Shown piece by piece: positions 26,401 to 33,272 of a stretch of DNA of 64,000 nucleotides (position 1 is the first letter of the stretch; each line of letters opens with the position of its first letter). Source of the stretch: Tanypteryx hageni (lineage: Eukaryota > Arthropoda > Insecta > Odonata > Petaluridae); NCBI GenBank assembly GCA_028673005.1, contig CM054114.1:124959307-125023306 (forward strand), given 5' to 3'. The translations under genes and the position numbers were made by a program. The notes under the pieces were generated by a model, which saw only the letters and a program-made list of their open reading frames with translations, made no database searches and was not told the DNA's origin.

Positions 26401-29300
26401 ATTTCTTGTTGAACAATTTAGCAGCTACTAAGTGTTTAGTGGAAGAATATCTGTCCATTATATCAACACATATATAGTCACACACTTCCTTAGCTTCTGC
26501 CATGAGTGTCTTTGAAGGATTCTCACAGTACTTTGAGTTTCTCAATTCTAAAATAGCAGTTTTGAAATTTGTTATATATTCATTAACTTTAAACACACTA
26601 ATTTCTCGAGATTGCATTTGGTTGTAAATTATTTCAACATGAGGCATAATCTGATGAAAAAGCTCTAACAAAAACTTGAAATTATCATCATTCAGGTATT
26701 TTAAAATTCCTGTTGCTTCTGTAATGGTTTGATCTGCATTTGATGTTGACTGAATTTCAGTAAGGCAGTTTTTTAAAGGTTGCAAATTTTCATGAACTCT
26801 GTTTATGGTCCGTATGTTGAAATTCCACCTTGTAGAGGATGGACGTGGAATGCTGACGTCCATATGTTTCTTGAGAATGGACATACGTTGTCGTTGTGGT
26901 GATCTTGAGAAGAATGTTGGAATAGCCAGAATGTTAGAGAAAAATATTCTTGCGTTTCGTGTAATACTTGCTGCATTTCTCATTATTAAATTAAGTTGAT
27001 GTGCATAACAGTGAATGAAATGTGCATTACTATAAACTGCTTTTATTTTTGCTTGAACTCCTGCTTTTTTTGCCTTTCATGACATTTGCACCATCAAATG
27101 TCTGAGCTATCAGTTTTTGTCCATTTCCTTGAAGGATTATGTCCAATTGTTCTAAAATACGTTTTGATATGCCATCTGCAGTTTGATTTTCTGGAATAAA
27201 GAATCCCCAAAAACGCTCAAATATTTCTTCATTCAATACGTACCATAGAACAAGGACCATTTGAGTGTGTTCCGAAACATCTGTTGTGTCATCAGCCATG
27301 ACAGCTACAAAGGAAGCTTTTCTAATTTCCGTCCTTATCTCCTCATGGTATATTTGTAGCAGGCAGTCAAGTATCTCATTCTGAATGGTCTTAGAAACAC
27401 CTTTGAAGACTGCACTGGTTTCTAAGTGATTCTTCAAATCCGAATCTAATTTAGATGCAAAATTTACTAATCCTCTAAATACCCCTGGATTTACTGAATC
27501 GTCTTTTTCATCATGTCCACGTAAGGGAGTTTCAAAGTTTCCACAAAAGTAAATGCAGTCTATTATTTTGGACAAAATTTCACGGTTCTTTTTAACTTTT
27601 ATATTATGCTCATTGATTGAAAGTCTGTATGCCTCACTAAGTTTCTCCTTAATACTTACGGTTCCTAAAAGTGACAGTGAAACAACATTATCAACGTGTT
27701 TCATTGACTTCTCATGCTTTTCAGTTTTTTCTTTCATTTTGTTTATATTTCTAAAACCATCTTTTGTCCACGGTACATCACCTCCAAACAGCAAACACGG
27801 GAAGCAAAACAGTGCATTTTTTACTTCACAGCCGCAAAGCCAACTTTTCCGTTGGTACCATTCAGAATTAAAGCTACGAATATATTTCTTGTTGTTGCTT
27901 TTGCCTGGCTGAGATATTAGAATATCAGGTGTTGAACGACTTCTTTTCTTAACTGTAACTTTCTCATGGAGAGATAGCTGTGAAAACTTAAGCTGTTGAA
28001 GTTCACTTACAGTCACAGAACTTATTTCTTGGGGATGCAAGGCCATGGTTAAAGTTTTCTGTTAAATAAAAGAACCAAAAAAAATGAATCAAATAGAATA
28101 GCTGGAAGCAGAATAATAATCTAATTCTACACTCTTCTACACTTTATCACATTCAAGAATATGGTACACAGTTTTTAAGCACAACACACGCTGAGTAAAA
28201 AAAAACTTCCTTCCACCATCACACCAGAGCCGGCACTGCGAGAGCAACAGTGCTCTCTCTACCTGGCAGTCCCGCCTTCCTCCCCACCCCCCTCCTATGT
28301 GCGCATGCGCACAACAGTCAAACACCACAAACATACAAAGATTTTTGTATCTTTTTCATAAACTGGGGGATGGCTACTGAAGTACTGACATTAAGCTTAA
28401 GGAATATATATTATACTACAAAAATAAAGAAAGAATTAAAGAAAAAAGGACTCATTATATTAAATGTTATCGATAATATCAAGTGGAAATAGGGGGTGCT
28501 GCAGTTCCGCAGTGCCTATACACGAGCCGCCACTGGAACTGAAGCATTATTGGGGAGAGCGCGAATGGCTCTCACCATGAAGCAATCATTAAATTTTAAG
28601 TTATAGTTGTTTGCATGAACGGCCACAGGCAGCAGTCTTTTAAGAATGATGCTATCGTGGTGGCAGTTCATGCAGATGTTGAGGGGATTGCTGGTGAGGC
28701 CAACATAAAAAGCAGGACATTGGGACTTCCTTATCCCAACAACTTGTTGCCATCCATAAGAAAAGTGATGCATAAAGCGAAATTGCATAAACAGAACCCA
28801 TATTTATATGTAAAAGATAGGGATATGTTCCACATGCAATCCTAACTCCCCTCCAAGATGCTCTTCTTTCGCTCCATAATGACTTCTTATGCGCTAAATA
28901 CAAAATTTAAAAAATTAACTCTAAATTATACTCGCCAATAAAAAGAAGCAGACGAGCACAAGTGGTGGCTGTTGTGAGTGACATAATAGTGGAGGTTTAA
29001 AGTGCTGGAGGGTTGTCTTGGCCCAATGCAAGTTCCACGGGCAAGGAGACAAAACTTCACAAATGTGCTCAAACAGTATCACATGAAATCTCCGTCTCAT
29101 CTCCACTCTACAATATCCTCATCACTCTCATCTCTTTTACTGTAGTACTAATATGCACAGCATAAGATACAATGGGAGACTGAATGGTCGGCTTGTGGTG
29201 TAGTGGGGAACTTCCTTGCATTTGTATTACACTGGCCACATAACCGCATAAGAACGAATCAAATATGCATAAAAAGAAATTCCAGTAGCAATAAGTTTGT

Positions 29301-29360
<60 letters not shown>

Positions 29361-32300
29361 GTTGGTCCTTATTTTTAAGTTTTGGAAAACTGGAGGGGGC
29401 ACGTTTTGAATCTGTTCCATTATGAAAAAAAATAATTTTGATAAAATTAGGTTAGTTTTGAATAATATTTAGGGGTCGCTACCAAGATCTGAAAAATCAC
29501 AATATATCATAATGCTAAACATAGGTGCACTCATTTTTAAATTAGTTTAAATTTTAAACTTATTTGAATTGAATTATGAATTGTAGATACTTAGTATTGA
29601 AAATTGTGATGCAGCACCCATTGGTCAATGTTACGCAATACTGCAATAGATATAACCTTTGAGATGTACCCCTCAGAAATCCTGCGTAAGTCCACTTGCA
29701 GGAGCACTCTTTGTGTTATGTAATAGTCCATATCAGGTCTTTTGGAACAATCTAGAACTGTCTAGAAAGTTATGGAACCTTCATAAACAATCGTAAATCG
29801 TTCCTCAATTCGTGTAAGTCGCATTCAGCAAAGGGAAGCAACAGCTAAACAAATAATCTCTCAATTTAATCCAACAGTTCTGCTAGTTGTGCATTGGGAT
29901 GGCAAGCTGCTGCCAGATCTTACTGGAAAGGAAGTAGTTGATTGTCTTCCTATTTTAGTCACAGGTGATGGAGTAGAACAACTGTTCAGTGTTCCAAAAA
30001 TTGCAGTTGGAACTGGATTGGAAATGGGCAAGGCTGTTGTTGAAACTTTGGAACTGTGGAATCTAGCAAAGAAAGTGAATGGAATGTGTTTTGACACTAC
30101 TGCGTCAAATACTGGAAGAAAAAATGGAGCATGTCTTTGGATTGAACAGAAATTAGACAAGAACCTTCTCTACATTCCCTGCAGGCACCACATATTGGAG
30201 CTGGTACTGGAAGCTGTCTTCTCTGTCATCATAAGTCCATCAGCGAGCCCAGAAATACTAATCTTCAAGCGATTTCAAGCTCATTGGGTGTCACTGGATA
30301 AGTCCGAATACATAACTGCATTTGATGATGAGTTCACTGCCAGTGCTGTTGCCGATATTAAAGACGAAATAATCACTTTTGCTACAGACCAACTGAACCA
30401 TCAGCAACCTCACGATGATTACAGAGAACTCCAGGAAATCTCTATCACCTTTCTTGGAAGTGAACCTTCTCGTGGAATTAGATTTCTTGCCTCAGGTGCA
30501 ATGCATAAGGCTCGTTGGATGGCCAAAGCCATTTATGCTATCAAACTGTGGATGTTCAAAGGATAGTTTCCATTGAAGACAAAAGGGGAAGCTGAGATAA
30601 GGGACATAGCAATTTTTGTTGTGAGATTCTATTTGAAGGTGTGGTTTCAAGCTGCACTTCCAACTGCTGCACCTTTAAATGACCTGATGCTCTTGAAGAA
30701 CCTCCAACAGTACAAGACTACAAACTCAATAGTTGCCAACGCTGCTCTGAAGAAGCTTGCTCGTCATCTGTGGTACCTTGCTTTCTTTGATAAAAAAGTA
30801 TCAATAGATACAAAAGCCAAATTGATTCATGCTCTCCAAAATGATGGTGATGAGGACCACTCAAAGAGAGTGACTGTCGATCTGGATAGCATCTTGGAGA
30901 AAAATTTGGACTATTTTGTGTCAGCTATCACTTTGAGGTTTTTTGACATACTTGGTCTTGACTCGAAATTCACAGAATTGGATCCCGCATCAGGTCCATC
31001 AATTGCATTAACGATACGGCAGAATGGGGAGTTGCCCTGATTGAGGAATGCAATCGATTACACATCCAGGGTGAACAGCAAAAGCAATTTCTTCTGCAGG
31101 TTGTCAGCGATCCTTGGAGGAGATATCCAGACTTTGCGAAGGGAACACTTGCCACAAACAATTAATATACCACTGTGTCAGTATTGTTATGTTCATTATG
31201 TGACAATGTAGCAAGGAAATTACCAACTAAATTTTATATGCTTTGTACTGTATTGCATTTTGTTTAAAATAAAGAAAACTTAATGTTTCAAACTTTGGTA
31301 GTAACCTATAAATTTCATCTAAAATGTACCAAATTTTGGGAATATTATTTTTTAAAATATTGGAACAAGATAGGCTGGTGCCCCTATTCAAAATAAAACA
31401 TTTGTTTTTCCCCCATTATAAGGACCACCCTAATATATATATCCTTCAATAGTTGCTACAATGTCGCTAACCCTATTAGCCCCCTTACAATGTCTCCTTA
31501 GTTACATTGTAGCTATTTGCGCTTTACCTTAACACACTCCCTCCTTATTGGCTATCCACCCTTCTCACATCACCCTGTCATTCTCCGCCCAGTGTGTCAC
31601 TTTCTGTTACTCTAGCTCCATCGCTGAAGAAGGGCATATGCCCGTAAAGCTTACGTGTTTTTTTTGTGTGCGTGTTTTCTGTCTCTTCGCTGCCCCCAGC
31701 AGCCTGCCAACTTGGTCCTCAACTTGGAAAGTGTCCGCTGAAAGTATTGGGTTATTAAAAAAACAGCAAGTTGTTGGAATTTTCCTTAGTCAGTTATTGT
31801 TTTTTTTGCAAAATATTAAGCTTTTGCTATACTTTTGTGACAGTTTTTAAATATTGTCAACCATTCTTAAATTTTTTCAAATTTTTCATGGCCCACCTCA
31901 AATTCTGTGTCCCACCAGTTCAGAAACACTGACCTATAGCATCAATTGACTTAAATATAGATCATACCTATAACAAATTCCAGTGTTTTCAAGAGTAAGT
32001 GTGAAAAATTTGTTAAAAATTTGAAACCAGTTAATTACATCATACATGATGTAATTGACATAAACTATAAGCAAAAGATGCATAACCCCTTAATGACGAG
32101 CAAGAGGCATAAGTGCTCTCTGGGCTATGAGACCTGAATAAGAGTTGATGACTTTTTACCGTCAAACGAAAAGATAACCCAATAACCCTGTCCTCATTAT
32201 CCGGCTATGGAACAGCTGAAGAAAGTTACTCTTGAAAATTTCATGTCTGGGATTGACAGACAAGTATACTTGGAAAAATTACATAAAGAAACTTGCATTA

Positions 32301-33069
32301 GACATAAGAATATTCATTTGTGACAGTGAAAGGGGATGTTCATAATTTTAAATAATTGATGTGATTAAGAATATTTCATACCCGTTCCTGAAGGGCTAGA
32401 CCTAGCATAGGTCCTGGATTTGACCATTGCAGCAAATACCTCATGGAAGCTTCTAATCGGGACACTTGGGATAAGCCAACTGAGCAACATATAGAGACTG
32501 CATTACTTGAGAATGCTGTAGAAAAGTTCAATCTGCAAATAAATATTTATTTAGCAGATGAAAAACAACACTGAAGCAGTATATTGTTGCAAGATAAACC
32601 TACATTTACTGGTATGATTGGAAGAGTTTCAAAGCAAACTTGGCATAATTATAAAATGTTAGTACAATGCAATTAAAAATGTTCGTAGATACCAACAATA
32701 AAACTATCTCACTGCAAAGTATTTAAATAAAATTTATCAGAAATATCGCTTACAGCCAAACTAATTATAGCTTTGAAAAAGTACTGCTTAAGTATCCACA
32801 AACCTTGGTCCAATTTCAACAAGAAAGCAGTTTGGTGCAGTACATAAGTGAGGTTGTGGTGATAAATCCTCCATATGAAAAGGTGATGCTAAAATCCATT
32901 GTAACTTCTTAATCTGGTCTTTATCTAAAGATGACGCAATTTCCACATTGAAGCAAAGCTCAGTTTTAATGCCAATCAGATCTGGTGATATATTTTTGAG
33001 TTGATTAAGCTTTACTGCAGTTGCACCTGGACTTAATCCAGGTTTACGATACAATCTTATAATTGCCAT
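2223..33069 (-). CDS. PFAS: Phosphoribosylformylglycinamidine synthase (PFAS/FGAMS), 20 coding exons, 3' end outside window
   Basis: The enzyme catalyses the ATP- and glutamine-dependent conversion of FGAR to FGAM, the fourth step of de novo purine synthesis, in the cytosol. Exons (5' to 3', minus strand): 33069-32804, 32532-32382, 25016-24866, 24779-24643, 24478-24366, 21990-21850, 16384-16272, 15581-15321, 14930-14857, 13263-13107, 12692-12469, 11393-11271, 7334-7098, 6479-6354, 6069-5889, 5325-5080, 4586-4318, 4209-3990, 3486-3310, 2413-2223. All have GT-AG borders and the reading phase is continuous across every junction (3558 nt, 1186 codons). Domain order matches single-chain eukaryotic PFAS: PurS-like N terminus, linker with the SEHSRHWFF signature, synthetase halves with AETHNFPTG and GHDVSDGG, then glutaminase with the Cys of LGVCNGCQ near residue 1160. 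About 150 C-terminal residues, with the glutaminase His and Glu, should lie left of base 1. No frame break was seen. Confidence 0.93.
2764..3083. mobile_element. Short inverted-repeat (MITE-like) element, about 320 bp
   Basis: Left CATTTATAGGTC (2767) mirrors right GACCTATAAATG (ending 3082). The similarity continues inward (AAGAACATGCGTGG against AAGAGAACATTTTGGG, read on the opposite strand). It has no coding capacity and lies between PFAS exons 19 and 20. Confidence 0.45.
3310..3486 (-). CDS. PFAS: PFAS coding exon 19 (glutaminase N-terminal half)
   Basis: It opens the class I glutamine amidotransferase domain: [17 protein letters not shown], then [11 protein letters not shown] and FPGGFSYAG. 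Acceptor is CCAACAG and donor G|GTAATG. Confidence 0.94.
3990..4209 (-). CDS. PFAS: PFAS coding exon 18
   Basis: It encodes the link from synthetase to glutaminase: [20 protein letters not shown], then a Pro/Lys-rich spacer. Acceptor is AATTCAG and donor A|GTGAGT, phase 1. Confidence 0.9.
4318..4586 (-). CDS. PFAS: PFAS coding exon 17
   Basis: It encodes [20 protein letters not shown] and [11 protein letters not shown]. Acceptor is GATTCTAG and donor CAG|GTATTG, phase 0. Confidence 0.94.
5080..5325 (-). CDS. PFAS: PFAS coding exon 16
   Basis: It encodes [18 protein letters not shown] and [16 protein letters not shown]. Acceptor is TTTTTTCAG and donor G|GTTGGT. Confidence 0.92.
5889..6069 (-). 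CDS. PFAS: PFAS coding exon 15
   Basis: It encodes [20 protein letters not shown] and [13 protein letters not shown], conserved in the second synthetase half. Acceptor is CTTTTAG and donor G|GTAAAG. Confidence 0.94.
6354..6479 (-). CDS. PFAS: PFAS coding exon 14
   Basis: It encodes [20 protein letters not shown] and [16 protein letters not shown]. Acceptor is AATTTCAG and donor AAAG|GTGAGA, phase 0. Confidence 0.93.
7098..7334 (-). CDS. PFAS: PFAS coding exon 13
   Basis: It encodes [20 protein letters not shown] and [20 protein letters not shown], the start of the second synthetase half. Acceptor is TTTCAAAG and donor ACG|GTGAGT, phase 0. Confidence 0.94.
7726..11176 (+). mobile_element. 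hAT DNA transposon (3.45 kb) with perfect 8-bp target duplication
   Basis: The 11-bp terminal inverted repeats are CAGTGGCGGCT (7726-7736) and AGCCGCCACTG (11166-11176). They are bordered by identical ATACACCA at 7718-7725 and 11177-11184, as expected for hAT insertion. It carries one transposase frame in the same orientation as the element, opposite to PFAS, and lies in the intron between PFAS exons 12 and 13. Confidence 0.93.
8381..10501 (+). pseudogene. hAT transposase (ZMYM1-like group), one nonsense codon and a changed catalytic residue
   Basis: The frame runs 706 codons from ATG 8381 to TAA 10501 with a single internal TAA at 10100-10102 (codon 574). The N terminus holds a TTF-type zinc finger ([20 protein letters not shown]). 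The first catalytic Asp is in QIDDTTDI (about residue 235). At the second site the usual DGA is FNGASVMSG, with Asn at residue 301 (9281-9283). The C-terminal dimerisation part keeps [17 protein letters not shown] with the Glu. Mutation of a catalytic Asp plus the stop make this copy inactive by inference. An upstream in-frame TTG at 8351 is not used as start here. Confidence 0.9.
11271..11393 (-). CDS. PFAS: PFAS coding exon 12
   Basis: It encodes a variable linker ([11 protein letters not shown]), then [16 protein letters not shown]. Acceptor is TTCTTAG and donor AAG|GTAGGT, phase 0. The intron that follows carries the 3.45-kb hAT element. Confidence 0.9.
11686..12270. mobile_element. PIF/Harbinger-like element with TTA duplication
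   Basis: The terminal inverted repeats share GTATGATTTCACTGG (left from 11689; right end 12269 reversed), and the similarity extends inward to CGTCCACC and CAGCAGTG. TTA flanks both sides (11683-11685 and 12271-12273). A three-base TWA target and a MADF-like remnant inside fit PIF/Harbinger. Confidence 0.65.
11922..12025 (+). pseudogene. MADF-domain remnant
   Basis: The frame from ATG 11922 reads [11 protein letters not shown], a stop, then [20 protein letters not shown]. That matches the start of MADF DNA-binding domains (LI..V..H..LY...H..Y). MADF/Myb proteins accompany Harbinger transposases. It is too short and broken to function. Confidence 0.5.
12441..12455. repeat. (GA)n microsatellite
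   Basis: About 7.5 GA units, 14 bp downstream (minus strand) of the exon 11 donor. Confidence 0.8.
12469..12692 (-). CDS. PFAS: PFAS coding exon 11
   Basis: It encodes [35 protein letters not shown] and [13 protein letters not shown]. The acceptor (GTTATTAAG) is weak, but the join to GAGGNG-NVLKEL fits the family exactly. Donor is AAG|GTGAGT, phase 0. Confidence 0.93.
13107..13263 (-). CDS. PFAS: PFAS coding exon 10
   Basis: It encodes [18 protein letters not shown] and [12 protein letters not shown]. The acceptor TTTTCTCTTAG lies only about 40 bases from an inverted-repeat element at 13303. Donor is G|GTAGGT. Confidence 0.94.
13303..14469. mobile_element. Inverted-repeat element next to PFAS exon 10, containing a second element
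   Basis: Ends TTCTCCATTAACTG (13303) and CAGTTAATGGAGAA (ending 14469) are inverted, and both continue with ATTTCAATACAGC. The left end is only 40 bp from exon 10, inside intron 9. The interior (about 13414-14239) is a separate family also present near 49019-49665. No transposase frame was seen. Confidence 0.6.
13414..14239. mobile_element. Non-autonomous element, copy 1 (TIR ACTTTCTCATATA)
   Basis: ACTTTCTCATATACG near 13457 mirrors ATATATGAGAAAGT near 14221. The same sequence occurs in inverted orientation at 49019-49665, including subterminal GTGCAATGTATATTGCGC, and the flanks differ, which sets the borders. No coding capacity. Confidence 0.6.
14857..14930 (-). CDS. PFAS: PFAS coding exon 9 (74 nt)
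   Basis: A short exon encoding [20 protein letters not shown] followed by SSVE. Acceptor is ATGCAG and donor GAG|GTAATT, phase 0. Confidence 0.92.
15321..15581 (-). CDS. PFAS: PFAS coding exon 8
   Basis: It encodes [39 protein letters not shown] and [11 protein letters not shown], the strongly conserved first synthetase half. Acceptor is CTTGCAG and donor G|GTATTG. Confidence 0.95.
16272..16384 (-). CDS. PFAS: PFAS coding exon 7
   Basis: It encodes [19 protein letters not shown] and [14 protein letters not shown], which follow directly on exon 6. Acceptor is TTTATGCAG and donor G|GTAACT. A 4.9-kb Tigger element sits in the intron between exons 6 and 7. Confidence 0.94.
17577..18884. mobile_element. 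Palindromic foldback element (1.3 kb)
   Basis: The ends are inverted copies: AGTACTTTTCGTCATTG then CACTATTATCTTCGTGATG at left, mirrored at right. Inverted similarity continues to the middle, where GAAGGTATTGACTGAACGG (from 18213) faces CCATTCAGTCAATTCCTTC (ending 18258). The whole element is one diverged hairpin. Each arm is built of repeated units containing variants of CACAATTACAAATTAAACT. Each tip is itself a small hairpin (AGTGCTTTT...AAAAGCACT). Confidence 0.7.
19219..19368. repeat. 17-bp minisatellite, about nine units
   Basis: Tandem units of GCGGCGAAACGTC followed by four variable bases (ATTC, ATCC, CTCC, CTCA, GTTC). It is GC- and CpG-rich in very AT-rich DNA. It opens Arg-rich frames on both strands that are by-products of the repeat. 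Confidence 0.95.
19690..21182 (+). pseudogene. Tigger/pogo transposase pseudogene
   Basis: Decayed frames in order: a psq-type helix-turn-helix ([20 protein letters not shown]), a CENP-B-like part ([12 protein letters not shown]), the first catalytic Asp in [10 protein letters not shown] (about 20215), [19 protein letters not shown], the second Asp in [12 protein letters not shown] (about 20560), then LQPLYKGVI, where the third Asp has become Tyr. The acidic C-terminal frame 20706-21182 remains open. Several stops interrupt it (for example near 20252, 20510, 20709). Confidence 0.8.
21850..21990 (-). CDS. PFAS: PFAS coding exon 6 (synthetase domain, AETHNFPTG)
   Basis: It encodes SAIEGFEV, then the nucleotide-binding signature [15 protein letters not shown]. 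Acceptor is CTGCAG and donor AG|GTGAGT, phase 2. Confidence 0.94.
22178..23162. mobile_element. Terminal-inverted-repeat element (about 0.98 kb) with an inner inverted repeat
   Basis: ATTACCGTATTTATCCG at left mirrors CGGCGTATAAG...AATACGGTAAT at right, the ACCGTATT type of terminus. Inside, GGAAGGCGAGACACC (22351-22365) faces GGTGTCTCGCCTTCC (22480-22494) as a second inverted repeat. No transposase. Confidence 0.6.
23163..24365. other. PFAS intron 5, remainder
   Basis: AT-rich sequence. I see no coding frame, inverted repeat or recognisable element. Confidence 0.6.
24366..24478 (-). CDS. PFAS: PFAS coding exon 5
   Basis: It encodes [14 protein letters not shown] and the conserved [14 protein letters not shown]. 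Acceptor is TTTTTTAG and donor AG|GTAAGA, phase 2. Confidence 0.92.
24643..24779 (-). CDS. PFAS: PFAS coding exon 4 (linker domain signature)
   Basis: It encodes [12 protein letters not shown] and the family signature [14 protein letters not shown]. Acceptor is AATTTCAG and donor AAG|GTGAGT, phase 0. Confidence 0.93.
24866..25016 (-). CDS. PFAS: PFAS coding exon 3
   Basis: It encodes [14 protein letters not shown] and the start of the linker domain. Acceptor is TTTTTCTAG and donor G|GTGAGT, phase 1. The 7.4-kb intron before it holds the nested transposon cluster 25285-31932. Confidence 0.92.
25380..25761 (-). mobile_element. Penelope-like element 3' part, downstream of the inserted hAT
   Basis: On the minus strand it reads GCTGACGAAGGGATCACCCC then AAAAGCTTCC, the kind of tail seen at the 3' end of Penelope-like elements. 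A related tail (GAAGAAGGGCATATGCCCG, then TAAAGCTTACGTG) is on the plus strand near 31628. It also shares CTTATCCCAACAAC and TGTTGCCATCC with 28731-28757 in inverted orientation. Confidence 0.4.
25762..28535 (-). mobile_element. hAT DNA transposon (2.77 kb), recent insertion
   Basis: The 14-bp inverted repeats CAGTGGCGGCTCGT (25762) and ACGAGCCGCCACTG (ending 28535) are flanked by identical GAACTGAA octamers (25754-25761, 28536-28543). It shares the CAGTGGCGGCT terminus with the element at 7726-11176, so both belong to one terminal-repeat group. It is inserted in a Penelope-like fragment. Confidence 0.93.
25958..28046 (-). pseudogene. hAT transposase, intact but for one homopolymer frameshift
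   Basis: Two frames (28046-27030 and 26983-25958) join through one extra base in a run of seven T (27065-27071, plus strand). Beyond it the shifted frame continues VQAKIKAV and [16 protein letters not shown] without a stop. The N terminus has a TTF-type zinc finger ([20 protein letters not shown]). Catalytic Asp lies in [11 protein letters not shown] (residue 252/253) and [10 protein letters not shown], and the C-terminal Glu in [17 protein letters not shown]. All three are present. The frameshift could be real or a sequencing error. Confidence 0.88.
28544..28800 (-). pseudogene. Penelope-like element GIY-YIG endonuclease fragment
   Basis: On the minus strand the frame through 28735-28614 reads [20 protein letters not shown], resembling the GIY-YIG region of Penelope-like reverse transcriptases (C..FYVG.T...L..R...H). 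It lies directly beside the young hAT and probably continued into 25761-25380 before that insertion. Catalytic residues are not all clear, and no reverse transcriptase part was found. Confidence 0.45.
29304..29357. repeat. (TA)n microsatellite, about 27 units
   Basis: A pure TA run that abuts the left terminus of the element at 29358. ATATATAT also follows its right end, so the element sits in a TA array. Confidence 0.95.
29358..31432 (+). mobile_element. Unclassified DNA transposon (2.07 kb), TIR TAGGKTGGTCCTTAT
   Basis: Left TAGGTTGGTCCTTAT (29358) and the reverse of the right end, TAGGGTGGTCCTTAT, match at 14 of 15 bases. Flanks are TA repeats, so the target duplication cannot be read. 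It contains one protein family (29786-31163) that I recognise only as a recurring uncharacterised protein in invertebrate genomes and cannot place in a named superfamily. Confidence 0.7.
29786..31163 (+). pseudogene. Transposase-like protein of unassigned family, one nonsense codon and one frameshift
   Basis: The frame is open from about 29786 ([19 protein letters not shown], then [14 protein letters not shown]). It continues through [20 protein letters not shown] and [16 protein letters not shown], and reaches a TAG at 30564-30566. It resumes in the same frame ([17 protein letters not shown]). Near 31010 it shifts and continues [20 protein letters not shown] to TAA at 31163. Asp residues in HWDGK and FDTTASN and the CRHH motif suggest an RNase H-like transposase core by inference. 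The true 5' start, possibly an upstream exon, is unknown. Confidence 0.7.
31433..32381. other. PFAS intron 2 proximal part
   Basis: It holds a plus-strand Penelope-like tail (about 31600-31740) and the right end of the old hAT (to 31932). The remainder is AT-rich with no coding frame. Confidence 0.5.
32382..32532 (-). CDS. PFAS: PFAS coding exon 2
   Basis: It completes the [12 protein letters not shown] motif and encodes [18 protein letters not shown], a conserved stretch of the PurS-like region. Acceptor is TTTGCAG and donor CGG|GTATGA, phase 0. Confidence 0.92.
32804..33069 (-). CDS. PFAS: PFAS coding exon 1 (start codon, PurS-like domain)
   Basis: The ATG at 33069-33067 starts [11 protein letters not shown]. 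It lies 6 bases inside an exon whose acceptor (TTTTTAG) precedes 33075, so the upstream 5' UTR is spliced. The GTG at 33075 is not the start. Donor is AG|GTTTGT, phase 2. Confidence 0.9.
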
Positions 33070-33272
33070 TGTCACCTAAAAATAATTAATCATCCATTTC
33101 AGTAAGCGTTACTTGCCTTATTTTACAGTATAATTGCTGATTTAAGTAGCCGACTCAAACATGTTTAAATAAATAACATCACTTATTTCAAAATCAAGTA
33201 ACAGGCGACTGATTATTCTTCATCGTTAATACTCCAGTGAAAAAGGTACTTTTACAAGCAATATTTCTTACC

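Larger units (their letters stand above)
25285..31932. mobile_element. Old hAT element forming the outer layer of a transposon nest
   Basis: The left end CAGCGTTTCTCAATCTATTT and right end AGTTCAGAAACACTG are inverted and of the hAT CAGYGTTTCTCA type. The flanking octamers ATCTAAAG (25277-25284) and ACCTATAG (31933-31940) match at 6 of 8 bases, a decayed target duplication. No transposase of its own survives. Inside lie Penelope-like fragments, a young hAT and an unclassified element. Confidence 0.55.

Noticed and set aside
27553..27920. Plus-strand frames inside the young hAT
   Set aside because: Shadows of the minus-strand transposase frame.
32080..32200. A further TTAA element starting at AACCCCTTAATGACG
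   Set aside because: No matching opposite terminus was found nearby.
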